Of a stretch of DNA of 64,000 bases, positions 43,571 to 52,831 are shown piece after piece. The notes beneath the pieces were generated by a model. The model did not search any database. It was given only the letters and a program-made list of their open reading frames with translations, and had not been told where the DNA came from. Each line of letters starts with the position of its first letter. The first letter of the stretch is position 1. The translations under genes were made by a program, and so were the position numbers. Origin of the DNA: Myxococcales bacterium (GTDB taxonomy: Bacteria; Myxococcota; UBA727; JABDBI01); contig CP060221.1 in the NCBI GenBank assembly GCA_023898405.1, forward strand, positions 1,178,001 to 1,242,000, given 5' to 3'.

Positions 43571-43921
43571 GAATCACTCCATAAATTTTTTACAGCTGCC
43601 ACAATTATTCTATGCATGCAATTTTTTTGTTAGCTGGCAAAAAAGTCGCTAACTATGCGTAGTGAGAATCAAAGGAGCTTTGTAAAAATAAAAGATATTC
43701 CTAAGCTTCATGAACTTTTTTTAGCGATAGTTATATGAAATTCATGATTCATTAAAAAAGGAGTAAGTCCATACTTTACTCTCAGCTTTTCAAGCACGGG
43801 AGCCTTTATCTTCAATACGAAATACTGCAATTTTTTTTAATATTGATTCACTCTTAAATGAATTAGAAATCATATTTCATAAGCTCCAGCAAACCACTTT
43901 TTTAATCAAGCATTCTATTTG
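43571..43921. other. 351-base AT-rich intergenic region
   Basis: It holds the terminator at 43754-43781 and the promoter side of the 271-aa gene. I see no open frame with a plausible ribosome-binding site and no repeat. Confidence 0.4.
43754..43781 (-). terminator. possible terminator downstream of the Ski2-like helicase
   Basis: On the minus strand GAGTAAAG pairs with CTTACTC (one bulged A, 6-base loop), then C and TTTTTT follow. It lies about 140 bases past the helicase stop. Confidence 0.55.
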
Positions 43922-46477
43922 CTATTCATCGACTTCCAATAATTTTAACAAAGGTGCGTTCTCTTCTCGTTGATGAGCAAGATCAATCTCAGCCCTCAAA
44001 TACCAAGCATTATCTTCCCGATCATCAAGCAGGGTGTGAGTAATAGTATAAAAAGTATCGCTCACCTTTTTTATTTGGCTAAGCTTAGGATTTCTTGCCC
44101 GAGGATCAGCAATAATGCCTTCATAATCTTCATAAAAAGGCGCAAAGACTTCTTCGAATTTTTCTTTTGACCATTCATCAGGGTTAGCAATAGCCAAAAG
44201 CGCATCCTCATAATTTTTTTGAGCAAGCAGGCGCACCAGGTGAAAAAGTTCAGCTCGTATCTTGGCCAAGAATGCTTTAGGATTGATCCGCGGATCAAAT
44301 GTCATCAAGCTTGCGCTCTCTCTCCTGGTCATATCTTCTTGTGGTTTTTCTTCGAATAAGCTGGTCCACTCATCTATCAAACTAGTATCGACACGCGCCA
44401 GTATGGTACGAATAAATGCGATAATATCCAAGACTTCATCATTTTTATAGCTATCAGGCACACTTTGCATCAAGGTCTTGTAGCTTTGTGAGAGATAGCG
44501 GAGCAAAAGTCCCTCGGCTCGAGCAAGACCGTATTCATTGACATACTCGTTGAAAGTTGCACCCTTGCCATACATATCGCGCACAATAGATTTGGGATGA
44601 ATATTTTCTTCTTGCACCCAAGGATGTTTTTTCTCAAACTCATTGAAAGTTGTATAGATAAAATCAGCCAAAGGCTTATCGTAGGTGATTTTTTCCAAAG
44701 CTTCCATCCGGGCATCGTAATCGAGTCCTTCCGCTTTCATCCGCGCTATGGCATCATTTTTATTTCTTTCCACCTGCCGATTAAGAATGGCATTGGGATT
44801 TTCTTCTATCGCTTCCACCAAACTCAGAATATCAAGAGCGTATTCTTCGTGCTCACGATCAAGCACACTCAAGGCTTCGATCAGATAGAGCGACAGGGTG
44901 TGATGGAGAGAAAAATCTTGTTGCAATGATTCATTAGCGACAATGCGCGATCCTGTGTGAATATTTTTTACGATACTAAAAATATTTGCAGCGATCAGCG
45001 ATTTAAAAAGCTGAGCACAACGTTTGCGCAAGCGCGATTTATTTTTATCAGTCTCATGGCAACGAGCAATAATTTCGATCAAATTTTTATAGCCAGGATT
45101 GCCGTTGTTCTCTAAACCGATCAGTGCGTTAATTATCATTCCATGGCTAATACGAAATTGAGATACCAGCGATTCAGGAGGATCGTTGATCAAGCGTTCA
45201 AATGTATGTTCATCATAATGAACATAATTTCTTGTCGGAGCAGATTTTTTAACAATTTTTTTCTTGCGGTTTTTATTATCGGCAGCAATTTTATTTTCAG
45301 ACCGTTTATTTTCTATCACATGCTCTGGGGCTTGCGCGATAACCGATCCTGCGTCATCAAAGCCTTTACGCCCTGCTCTTCCGGCAATTTGTTTAAAATC
45401 TCGCACACTTAAAATGCTGGTCTTGGTGCCATCAAATTTACACAGCTTGGTGAATAAAACTGTACGGATAGGAACATTCACCCCAACTCCAAGGGTATCA
45501 GTGCCCATAATAATTTTAAGCAAACCACCTTGAGCTAATTTTTCGGTGAGCAGCCGATATTTTGGCAATAGACCTGCATGGTGAATTCCTACACCATGGC
45601 GAATAAAACGCCTTATATCTTTTCCAAAAGGCGTATCAAAGCGGAAACCATCCAAAGCTTTATCAATAGCCGCTTTTTCTTCTTTGGTGCAAATATTGAC
45701 GCTCATGGCATTTTGTGCCTCTAGGGCACATTCGCGCTGAGTAAAATTAACAACATAGACAGGATATTTTCTCTCGCTGATGAGTTTGGCCAAAGTTTCG
45801 TGCAAAGGATTTTCACTGTATGAAAAATCAAGCGGTACCGGGCGCTCAACTCCTAAAATTTCTGCGATCTCTTTTCTGGTATTTTCGCCTAAAGATTTTT
45901 TTACCGACTCACAGTTGCCAATAGTAGCTGACATAAGCAAAAAAGTTGCTTGCGGCAAACACAGCAAAGGCAGCTGCCATGCGACACCTCTTTCGGGATC
46001 AGAATAATAATGAAACTCATCCATGATTACATAATCGACATGAGCATCTTTTCCTTCGCACAGACTCAAATTAGCTAATACTTCAGCAGTACAACAGATG
46101 ATCGACGCATCACGATTGATGCTGGCATCGCCCGTAAGCATGCCAACATTTTCTGCCCCAAATTGTTCACACAGTGCAAAAAATTTTTCACTCACGAGCG
46201 CTTTGATGGGGCAGGTATAGTAAGAACGTTTTCCTTCTATATAACCTTTAAAATGAAGCGCAGTCGCAACCAAAGATTTCCCAGAACCAGTAGGCGTGGC
46301 CAATATGACATTTTTGCCGCTCATGAGCTCTAAGATGGCATCCTCTTGTGCCCGGTAGAGCTTAATACCCAAAGCCTCACTAGCCTCAAAAAAAGCAAAG
46401 CCAATCTCTTCGGGAGTTGAAATACCATTTACATAATTCAGGTAGTGGGGGATTTTCTTTGAATCCGAAGTATCCAT
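43922..46477 (-). CDS. Ski2-like DEAD/DEAH helicase with DUF3516
   Basis: An 851-residue ATP-dependent helicase. The core shows Q-like YRAQEDAILELMSG, Walker A TPTGSGKS, DEFH (in VIMDEFHYY), MSATIG and the motif VI-like QIAGRAGRKGF. The long C-terminal region (about 450-851) is the DUF3516-type extension seen in actinobacterial and some myxobacterial proteins; its exact role (RNA or DNA unwinding) is not established to my knowledge. It is the last gene of the rpsP-side cluster, 12 bases from the methyltransferase stop, suggesting an RNA role. Confidence 0.87.
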   Translation of the reverse strand: MDTSDSKKIPHYLNYVNGISTPEEIGFAFFEASEALGIKLYRAQEDAILELMSGKNVILATPTGSGKSLVATALHFKGYIEGKRSYYTCPIKALVSEKFFALCEQFGAENVGMLTGDASINRDASIICCTAEVLANLSLCEGKDAHVDYVIMDEFHYYSDPERGVAWQLPLLCLPQATFLLMSATIGNCESVKKSLGENTRKEIAEILGVERPVPLDFSYSENPLHETLAKLISERKYPVYVVNFTQRECALEAQNAMSVNICTKEEKAAIDKALDGFRFDTPFGKDIRRFIRHGVGIHHAGLLPKYRLLTEKLAQGGLLKIIMGTDTLGVGVNVPIRTVLFTKLCKFDGTKTSILSVRDFKQIAGRAGRKGFDDAGSVIAQAPEHVIENKRSENKIAADNKNRKKKIVKKSAPTRNYVHYDEHTFERLINDPPESLVSQFRISHGMIINALIGLENNGNPGYKNLIEIIARCHETDKNKSRLRKRCAQLFKSLIAANIFSIVKNIHTGSRIVANESLQQDFSLHHTLSLYLIEALSVLDREHEEYALDILSLVEAIEENPNAILNRQVERNKNDAIARMKAEGLDYDARMEALEKITYDKPLADFIYTTFNEFEKKHPWVQEENIHPKSIVRDMYGKGATFNEYVNEYGLARAEGLLLRYLSQSYKTLMQSVPDSYKNDEVLDIIAFIRTILARVDTSLIDEWTSLFEEKPQEDMTRRESASLMTFDPRINPKAFLAKIRAELFHLVRLLAQKNYEDALLAIANPDEWSKEKFEEVFAPFYEDYEGIIADPRARNPKLSQIKKVSDTFYTITHTLLDDREDNAWYLRAEIDLAHQREENAPLLKLLEVDE

Positions 46478-46488
46478 CAGGCATCCTT

Positions 46489-47046
46489 TTATTGTGCCAT
46501 CAATCGATCCAGTATAATGGCTGCTGCTGACCGTACCGACAAATGATTGTAATCATCCCGCCCGTAAATAGGCTCGAGCAAAAAATCTGCCTTTTCAAGT
46601 ATTTCTGGTGCAAGACCATGGCCCGTACCAAAAATTAGCATTGTACTTTTATGATCAGCGATAAGTTTGCGACCTTTTTGATAGGAAATTGTCTTGTGCT
46701 CAAAAACCTTGGCACTGGTGGCAATGAGCAAAGGTTTTTCTCCACTAATATTTTTTTCATGCTCTATGCAGCTTTCAAGATCCGCTTGCACATTAACCAA
46801 TTCAAAAGCGCGTGCGCGATCTTTGTTACGCTGTTTTCCTGCATCACAGGTCCAAAAATCTGCAATACTTTGCCCAAGTTCACGCTGGGCTGTTATCGGC
46901 GATACCAAATAGTACTGATTAAGCCCATAGGTACATGCTGAGCGCGCTATGTCATGCACATCCAGATTGGTAATGGCTGTGGTATAAATCTGGTCATTCC
47001 TATCGACTACAGGATGATGAAGCAAAGCAAGACTCAATCTATTCAT
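46489..47046 (-). CDS. SPOUT-type RNA methyltransferase
   Basis: A SPOUT-superfamily methyltransferase (SPOUT_MTase_2-like) that follows trmD in many deltaproteobacterial-type genomes. I chose the ATG at 47046 (MNRLSLALLHHPVVDRNDQI), which overlaps the trmD stop by 8 bases; the frame is open to 47085 but that lies inside trmD. The knot region carries LIFGTGHGLAPEILEKADF and the LEPIYGRDDYNHLSVRSAAA loop that binds SAM. The RNA target is unknown. Length is 185 residues. Confidence 0.85.
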   Translation of the reverse strand: MNRLSLALLHHPVVDRNDQIYTTAITNLDVHDIARSACTYGLNQYYLVSPITAQRELGQSIADFWTCDAGKQRNKDRARAFELVNVQADLESCIEHEKNISGEKPLLIATSAKVFEHKTISYQKGRKLIADHKSTMLIFGTGHGLAPEILEKADFLLEPIYGRDDYNHLSVRSAAAIILDRLMAQ

Positions 47047-47815
47047 ATTTTTTTTGCCATGGATATTTTTGGTAAGAATCAGCAAACTTTAGAACTTTTT
47101 CTTCGTGCTCATCTAAAGGCTGTGCCGAAATCAAATCAGGACGGAGTTGAGTGGTTTTTATGAGTGATTCTTCTAAACGAGCTTTATCGATTTCTTGATG
47201 ATTACCATTTTGAAACACCTGAGGAACCAAAAAACCATGATATTCTCGAGGACGTGTGTAATGGCTCGCTTCTAAGCGATGATTCATATGACTTTCCTGC
47301 TCGATCGAAGAGTAGTTTCCTAAGAATCCTGGTTGCATACGCACACATGCATCAAACACTGCCATTGCAGCAACATCACCATTTGAGAGCACAAAATCCC
47401 CCAGCGATATTGCCTCATCAACAAAGTGATGAATTCGTGCATCGATACCCTCGTAGCGCCCACAGACAAAAATTAATTCATGGTAAGAGGCAAGCCGCTT
47501 GGCATGATCTTGATTAAAGGGTGTGCCTGCAGGATCAAGCATGACAACACGCTTCTTGGCGCGAGAAATATCATGATGTCTCCCAAGAGCTTTTTTTATG
47601 AGCGGCTCAACAACATCGATGCGCATGAGTTCGCCTGGACCGCCGCCATACGGTGTATCATCGACTTTATGATGATTGCCCCTAACGCTATTAAGAATGC
47701 TTTCAATATGAATATCTATAAGAGAATTTTTTTGTGCTCGTCCTATAATCGAGCTTTCAGCCCACGCCCTTATTGGCTGTTCGAACATGGCAATAAACTG
47801 AGCTTTGAAAGTCAT
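47039..47815 (-). CDS. trmD: tRNA (guanine-37-N1)-methyltransferase
   Basis: Methylates G37 next to the anticodon, preventing +1 frameshifts. SPOUT knot motifs are intact: DTPYGGGPGELMRIDV, FVCGRYEGIDARI and ISLGDFVLSNGDVAAMAVFD. Length (258) is standard. It starts two bases after the rimM stop, part of the rpsP-rimM-trmD cluster. Confidence 0.97.
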   Translation of the reverse strand: MTFKAQFIAMFEQPIRAWAESSIIGRAQKNSLIDIHIESILNSVRGNHHKVDDTPYGGGPGELMRIDVVEPLIKKALGRHHDISRAKKRVVMLDPAGTPFNQDHAKRLASYHELIFVCGRYEGIDARIHHFVDEAISLGDFVLSNGDVAAMAVFDACVRMQPGFLGNYSSIEQESHMNHRLEASHYTRPREYHGFLVPQVFQNGNHQEIDKARLEESLIKTTQLRPDLISAQPLDEHEEKVLKFADSYQKYPWQKKYE

Positions 47816-47817
47816 AG

Positions 47818-48327
47818 CTAATCCAAATCGAGCAAGCCCTCAGGAGGGTCTATGATAATGCGCTTATTCTTTTCATCGATTTCTTTTACGATGGCCGGCA
47901 CCAAAGGGATGCTCAGAATACGTCCCTCAAGGCTCTCAACTTCCAACAAGTCCTGAGCACCATTGTGAGCAAAATCCTTCAAATGGCCTATGCATTTTCC
48001 GCATATCAGTATTACTTCAGCACCAAGCACGTCATTGAGGTAATATTCATCAGGCGCAACAACGGGCAAGTCAGAGTGATTAATATAGACCTCGCTCCCC
48101 TGCAATGCTTCAGCGGTTGTGCGATCACCAACGCCTTCAAAATATATACGATCACGAGTTTCAACATGCTCAATCACTAACTGCCTTACAGCCTGCTTTC
48201 CTTGTCTGATGCTGAGTTTTAACCCAGGCCTTAAACTTTCGCTTTGAGAATTAAGCAACTTGAGCTTAAGAGCTCCCTTAAGCCCTACGGCTTTGGCAAT
48301 ATAGGCTATTAGAACTAAATCATTCAT
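47818..48327 (-). CDS. rimM: 16S rRNA processing protein RimM
   Basis: Ribosome maturation factor that binds S19 and helps assemble the 30S head. The start at 48327 (MNDLVLIAYIAKAVGLKGAL) is chosen because the longer frame to 48369 runs through a terminator hairpin. The N-terminal RimM domain is followed by a PRC-barrel (EYYLNDVLGAEV, then PLVPAIVKEIDEKNKRIIID). Length is 169 residues, typical. Confidence 0.92.
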   Translation of the reverse strand: MNDLVLIAYIAKAVGLKGALKLKLLNSQSESLRPGLKLSIRQGKQAVRQLVIEHVETRDRIYFEGVGDRTTAEALQGSEVYINHSDLPVVAPDEYYLNDVLGAEVILICGKCIGHLKDFAHNGAQDLLEVESLEGRILSIPLVPAIVKEIDEKNKRIIIDPPEGLLDLD

Positions 48328-48338
48328 AACTAATACAC

Positions 48339-48382
48339 AAAAAACACCGCAAACCCTATAAATGGGCATTTGGTGTTTTTTT
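48339..48382 (-). terminator. terminator between rpsP and rimM
   Basis: On the minus strand AAAAAACACC pairs with GGTGTTTTTT, with a small CCC/GGG stem inside, and the T-run follows. Sitting between rpsP and rimM, it should cut down rimM-trmD expression relative to the more abundant S16 protein. Confidence 0.7.
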
Positions 48383-48450
48383 CAAAGCTCTTAGGTTTTT
48401 ATTTATTTGTATGGTGACCCACCAAGAGAAAAAAATTCCCAACAAAAACC

Positions 48451-48702
48451 TTAGGCCTGAACAGCTAACTTTCTGAACTGTTTGATTAAAGATTTTACCG
48501 TGTCACTCGGCTGAGCTCCAACTTTGAGCCAGTGATCAACACGATCAATTTTAAGATTGAGGGCATCTTTTTGCGCACGGGGATCAAAAGTGCCGACTTG
48601 TTCAATGAAGCGACCGTCGCGTGACATTCTTTGATCAGCAGCAACTACCCGATAAAATGGGCGTTTTTTGGCCCCTCCACGTGCTAGTCGAATAACCACC
48701 AT
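48451..48702 (-). CDS. rpsP: 30S ribosomal protein S16
   Basis: An 83-residue S16, beginning MVVIRLARGGAKKRPFYRVV, the invariant start of the family. Needed for 30S assembly. First gene of the rpsP-rimM-trmD cluster. No ffh upstream in this window: the next gene is a divergent lipoprotein. Confidence 0.97.
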   Translation of the reverse strand: MVVIRLARGGAKKRPFYRVVAADQRMSRDGRFIEQVGTFDPRAQKDALNLKIDRVDHWLKVGAQPSDTVKSLIKQFRKLAVQA

Positions 48703-48802
48703 TATTTACTTCCTTGTTTCAATACCTAAAAATCAGTCGTACTATAGGATGTCATTAATTGTTGTTTGTCAATCCACCAAGAATCTTCGTTTGGAGGTGG
48801 AA

Positions 48803-49711
48803 ATGAAGATAGCTAAAAGATTTTTCTTTACAATTGTACTTGGAATTACCTGTAGTTATATTGTTAGCTGCGCAATGGTTGGTTTAATGAAAACTGATAA
48901 AGATACTCGTTTTTTAAAAAATTCTTTGTGGATAGATGAGCCCACAGATCAAAATGTTCAAGCTGTGGTCATTTTACTCCACGGTCTCAACCTAAAACCG
49001 GCCAAAATGGACGACTGGGCTCACCTTTTACAAAATCACGGTGCTTTAGTGGTTCGCTTCGCCTTATTTGGACACAGTGGTGAAAAAGATCACATGAGTC
49101 AAGTGGACGAAAATATATGGCGCCAACAATTTCACAATGCAATGCTCGAGGCTCAATCTCAAGCTCAGCATCATAAGGTACCGATTTATTTTCTGGGCTT
49201 TTCCTTAGGAGCCTTGGTGGGACTTGAATGGCTTGCCCAGCAAGAAAAAGCTCCAAGCCCGTCCATTAGTAAAATGGTGCTCATCGCTCCAGCAATTGCA
49301 ACACCTTGGTACTCCAAGGCAGCAGTGTCATTTATGTCATGGTTTGGACGCACCCTTACCATGCCAAGCCGCAGCCCCAAAGAATACCGAGCTAACCCCG
49401 GAACATCAGTAGCTGCCTATCAGGCCTTGTTTGCGCTCAAAAACTCTCTGGAAAAGACACAATTCAAAAACACTAATATCCCCACACTGTTGATGATTGA
49501 TAAGCACGATGAGCTCGTTCCCAGCAAAAGTATCAAAAAAATTATTAACTCTAAACGATTGAGCAAATGGATCCTCGATACTGTGGACAACCATTTTGCC
49601 TACGATAATTATGGCTTTCGCCATTTGATGGTGGATGAAAACGCTGTAGGAAAAACCTTATGGGAAGAGCTTGAAAAAAAAGTCACCAACCACTTTGGCC
49701 TAACAAACTAA
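48803..49711 (+). CDS. lipase-like alpha/beta-hydrolase lipoprotein
   Basis: I chose the ATG at 48803, preceded by GGAGGTGG; the open frame extends upstream into rpsP but would lose the signal. The signal (KRFFFTIVLGITCSYIVSC, Cys23) is lipoprotein-like. The 302-residue hydrolase has oxyanion LLHGLN (about 58-63), nucleophile Ser134 in GFSLG, Asp in MIDKHDELVP and His in DNHFAYD: a full triad. It resembles monoglyceride-lipase-type esterases. TCCACC (48773-48778) could pair with GGTGGA in the ribosome-binding site. Substrate unknown. Confidence 0.8.
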   Translation: MKIAKRFFFTIVLGITCSYIVSCAMVGLMKTDKDTRFLKNSLWIDEPTDQNVQAVVILLHGLNLKPAKMDDWAHLLQNHGALVVRFALFGHSGEKDHMSQVDENIWRQQFHNAMLEAQSQAQHHKVPIYFLGFSLGALVGLEWLAQQEKAPSPSISKMVLIAPAIATPWYSKAAVSFMSWFGRTLTMPSRSPKEYRANPGTSVAAYQALFALKNSLEKTQFKNTNIPTLLMIDKHDELVPSKSIKKIINSKRLSKWILDTVDNHFAYDNYGFRHLMVDENAVGKTLWEELEKKVTNHFGLTN

Positions 49712-49806
49712 TTTTTTAAAAAGCGATCTACAGTTGAGACTTTAGTTTGTTCTATTGGCATTAGCTAAATTTTTTAAAAAACCAACAAAACAAATATTTG
49801 AAAAAC

Positions 49807-49897
49807 TGGCGGAGAGGGGGGGATTCGAACCCCCGATAGGGCGAAGCCCTATGCCGGATTTCAAGTCCGGTGCATTCAACCGCTCTGCCACCTCTCC
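49807..49897 (-). tRNA. tRNA-Ser (anticodon TGA)
   Basis: A 91-base type II tRNA with encoded CCA. The acceptor stem GGAGAGG pairs with CCTCTCC. The anticodon stem-loop is CCGGA-CTTGAAA-TCCGG. The long variable arm is ATAGGGCTTCGCCCTAT, and the T-loop is GGTTCGAATCC. The anticodon TGA reads UCN serine codons. It lies between pth and the lipase-like gene. Confidence 0.96.
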
Positions 49898-49951
49898 AAG
49901 CGTTACTTAGCCTTGTGCCGAAAACAGCTGAATATGGCAAGAGTGTTGCCG

Positions 49952-50521
49952 CTATTTTTGCACATTTATCTGAGAAACTTGCTGCGCATTCTCAAAACCA
50001 TTGCTAATCAGCGTCTCAATCGCCCCAATACTTTTTAGCAGCACTGGCTCCAGGATTTTTATTTCATCATCACTAAATGAGCCTAAGACATATTGGGCTT
50101 CGCCACCTTTAAATTCTGGTCTCCCAATACCTATACGAACACGTATGAACTGATCTCCAACAAGACGGCTAATGTCTTTCAAACCGTTGTGCCCATTATT
50201 GCCACCTCCTTTTTTAATACGCATAGTACCCAGGGGCAAATCCAACTCATCGTGAATAACGATAACCTTATCAAGCGCTATTTTATGAAATGACATGGCC
50301 TGCTGAACTGATAATCCTGATCTATTCATAAAAGTTTGAGGTTTTATTATGAGCGCCGAACTGCCATTTATTTCAATACGACCCGCTAGAGCACTAAACC
50401 CCTGCTTCATTGATACAGGCTGATATTTATCCAACAGAGCATCTACAACAAGAAAGCCTGCATTATGACGAGTCAACTCATACTTATCACCCGGATTACC
50501 CAAACCAACAATAAGCCACAT
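49952..50521 (-). CDS. pth: peptidyl-tRNA hydrolase
   Basis: Frees tRNA from dropped-off peptidyl-tRNA. The start at 50521 (MWLIVGLGNPGDKYELTRHN) follows GGAGAG; the longer frame runs back into the terminator at 50536-50558. The catalytic His is in RHNAGF, and the KPQTFMNRSG and HDELDLPLG blocks are intact. Length is 189 residues. It follows rplY on the same strand, but the terminator in between implies read-through or its own promoter. Confidence 0.96.
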   Translation of the reverse strand: MWLIVGLGNPGDKYELTRHNAGFLVVDALLDKYQPVSMKQGFSALAGRIEINGSSALIIKPQTFMNRSGLSVQQAMSFHKIALDKVIVIHDELDLPLGTMRIKKGGGNNGHNGLKDISRLVGDQFIRVRIGIGRPEFKGGEAQYVLGSFSDDEIKILEPVLLKSIGAIETLISNGFENAQQVSQINVQK

Positions 50522-50535
50522 AGATTCTCTCCATG

Positions 50536-50558
50536 AAAAAAGTGCCGATAAACGGCAC
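50536..50558 (-). terminator. intrinsic terminator between rplY and pth
   Basis: GTGCCG-ATAAA-CGGCAC is a perfect 6-bp stem that on the minus strand is followed by TTTTTT. It lies 15 bases before the pth start. Confidence 0.85.
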
Positions 50559-50583
50559 CTTACAACCAATTAACCGATAAGTG

Positions 50584-51183
50584 CTATTTCTTAGCTGGAG
50601 TTGCTGCACCCTCCTCTTCCTTAGCAGCACCACGTGGCTTCTTGATAGTCAAAATAACCACTCTTGGTTGTTCTGCCAAACTTATGCCCTCAGGAAGTTT
50701 AATATCCTGACAGTGGGTCGATCCAAAAGAAAGCTTGGTAATATCTACGTCAATAAATTCTGGAATGGCATCAGGTAGAGCCATAATTTTCATTCTTTGC
50801 AACACGTGATCAAGCTTACCACCCAAAACTACTGATTCACTTTTCCCAGATAATTTTATGGGCACCGACACCACTACTGGTTTTTTAAGATCAACTTCGA
50901 CAAAATCTACGTGAATAAGATCACGACGCAAAAGGTGAATCTGGCGTTCCTTAACCATAACAACGCGGTTTTTCTTTGAGTCATCAGCAATTTCAAGATT
51001 AATCACAACATTTCTACGCAAGGGCCCTGATAAAGCCTTGGTTGTTTCACGAGGATCAACGGTGATGGACAACGTTTCTTGCCCCTTAGCGTAAATCACT
51101 GCAGGTAACTCTTGATTCATTCTCAGACGTCTGGAAGGGCCCTTGCCCAACAACACGCGCTTTGTAGCCTTTAAATTATACAT
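50584..51183 (-). CDS. rplY: 50S ribosomal protein L25 (CTC/TL5 type)
   Basis: Binds 5S rRNA. The N-terminal L25 domain has GPSRRLRMNQELPAVIYAKG. The TL5-type C-terminal beta domain follows (SVPIKLSGKSESVVLGGKLD, then SFGSTHCQDIKLPEGI). An Ala/Glu/Lys-rich tail ends the 199-residue protein. This is the long form, as in Thermus and many proteobacteria. A 7-bp hairpin (GCTTTAG/CTAAAGC, 51203-51228) lies in its 5' leader. Confidence 0.95.
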   Translation of the reverse strand: MYNLKATKRVLLGKGPSRRLRMNQELPAVIYAKGQETLSITVDPRETTKALSGPLRRNVVINLEIADDSKKNRVVMVKERQIHLLRRDLIHVDFVEVDLKKPVVVSVPIKLSGKSESVVLGGKLDHVLQRMKIMALPDAIPEFIDVDITKLSFGSTHCQDIKLPEGISLAEQPRVVILTIKKPRGAAKEEEGAATPAKK

Positions 51184-51618
51184 TTTTTGCTCCCTCGATA
51201 ACGCTTTAGCCCAGTTTAAGCCTAAAGCCTCGCAAGATTATTGAGAGCCGACCATAAGTCCCGTAAAACAAGACGTCAAGTAGAGAATGAATGATGGGAA
51301 AATAAAAAATATTTTTAACCTCAATTAAAACACATGAAAATATATCATTAAAAATTAAACACTAAAAACTCATTACTTATATTATTTGCAGCAGAGCAAG
51401 TCTTTGTTGCTGACAGCTTGATACATGCTGACATTTTTGGGTTTTGAATATTTATTGCAAATACTTAAACAGGCTCGCCCGTTCCTGCGGAAAAAATATT
51501 AAAAAACACATAAATCAAAGCGCCAAAAATTCAATTCACACCCACTACTCTATGATTATGACGCTAAAATTCTACAATAAAGTTTTGTTTCATTAAGCCA
51601 TAACAACTAAGCTACTTT
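51184..51618. other. 435-base gap between prs and rplY
   Basis: Probably holds the rplY promoter and leader, including the GCTTTAG/CTAAAGC hairpin at 51203-51228. No gene, tRNA or strong repeat is seen in the remainder. Confidence 0.35.
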
Positions 51619-52581
51619 TCAGATGAAAAGGGAGGAGACACTTGCACCAGTGTGAACCCTGCTTATCGCCTCACCCACCAATGATGCACATGAAAGCACA
51701 CGAATTTTCGGACACTTAACAGCATCCTCACGCAATGGAATAGTGTTAGTGATCACCACTTCATCGATCACACTGCTGCTGATTCTTTCTACTGCAGGAG
51801 GAGAGAACACACCATGACTAGCGTAAGAACTAATATGCTTTGCGCCTTGAGCTCTTATCGCCTCTGCGGCCTTTACCAAAGTGCCAGCAGTGTCGATCAT
51901 ATCATCTATAATAACCGCTCGTTTACCTTTCACATCACCAATAATATTCATTACTTCGGCAATACCAGGTTTCGGACGTCTCTTATCGATAATCGCCAAC
52001 GATGCCTGGAGCCGTTTCGCATAGGCACGAGCCCGTTCAACACCGCCAGCATCAGGAGATACCACAACCAAATTTTCATTATCCAAGCCAGACTGAACAT
52101 AACGCTCTTTTATATCTTGAATAAAAATAGGTGATGCGTAGAGGTGATCAAATGGAACATTAAAAAAACCCTGAATTTGGGCTGCATGAAGATCTAAAGA
52201 AATCAAACGATTAGCACCAGCGGCTTCCAGTAAATCCGCCACTAATTTTGCTGTTATCGGCTCTCTCGGGGCAGCCTTACGATCTTGTCTGGCATAACCA
52301 TAATAAGGAAGCACCACAGTGATAGCCGCAGCAGACGCTCTTTTCAGAGCATCGATCATCACCAGTAATTCCATCAAGTGCTCATTAGCGGGCGGACAAA
52401 TAGATTGCACTATATAAACATGATAGCCGCGCACACTTTCTGAAATACTTATAGCAACTTCACCGTCGGCAAAACGCTTGATTACAGCACAGCCAAGAGG
52501 CATCTCAAGGTACTCAACAATACGACGAGCAAGTTCGATGTTTGAGTTGCCACAAAATATTTTTATTGGTGCATCTGACAT
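51619..52581 (-). CDS. prs: ribose-phosphate pyrophosphokinase
   Basis: Makes PRPP from ribose-5-phosphate and ATP for purine, pyrimidine, His, Trp and NAD synthesis. The key segments are DLHAAQIQGFFNVPFDHLYA, VSPDAGGVERARAYAKRL and the PRPP loop VIIDDMIDTAGTL. Length (320) is standard class I. A tRNA-Gln gene lies 31 bases upstream on the same strand. Confidence 0.97.
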   Translation of the reverse strand: MSDAPIKIFCGNSNIELARRIVEYLEMPLGCAVIKRFADGEVAISISESVRGYHVYIVQSICPPANEHLMELLVMIDALKRASAAAITVVLPYYGYARQDRKAAPREPITAKLVADLLEAAGANRLISLDLHAAQIQGFFNVPFDHLYASPIFIQDIKERYVQSGLDNENLVVVSPDAGGVERARAYAKRLQASLAIIDKRRPKPGIAEVMNIIGDVKGKRAVIIDDMIDTAGTLVKAAEAIRAQGAKHISSYASHGVFSPPAVERISSSVIDEVVITNTIPLREDAVKCPKIRVLSCASLVGEAISRVHTGASVSSLFI

Positions 52582-52611
52582 GGGATTGTTGGTCCAGTGT
52601 TTTAAAAGCGT

Positions 52612-52687
52612 TGGTTGGGGCGGTAGGACTCGAACCTACGAATGTCGGTACCAAAAACCGATGAATTGCCAACTTTTCTACGCCCCA
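52612..52687 (-). tRNA. tRNA-Gln (anticodon TTG)
   Basis: A 76-base tRNA with encoded CCA. Acceptor TGGGGCG/CGCCCCA; anticodon stem-loop ATCGG-TTTTTGG-TACCGA with TTG; T-loop GGTTCGAGTCC. It begins with T, as bacterial tRNA-Gln genes often do. A perfect TTGACA (minus strand, 52729-52734) lies upstream. Confidence 0.95.
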
Positions 52688-52831
52688 TCAAAAGACACTG
52701 AGCCATTCTTTAAAGTAATCGAAGTTAATGTCAATACCGATCACCATAGCAACTATTAGGGAAATTTTTTGGCTCTTTTTTGGTTAGAATTGATACTAAG
52801 CAAAACCATACGCATTTTCAAAGGAACTACT

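Noticed and set aside
52478..52759. Plus-strand ORF containing GWGGRTRTYECRYQ
   Set aside because: Antisense of tRNA-Gln joined to the prs 5' end; artefact.
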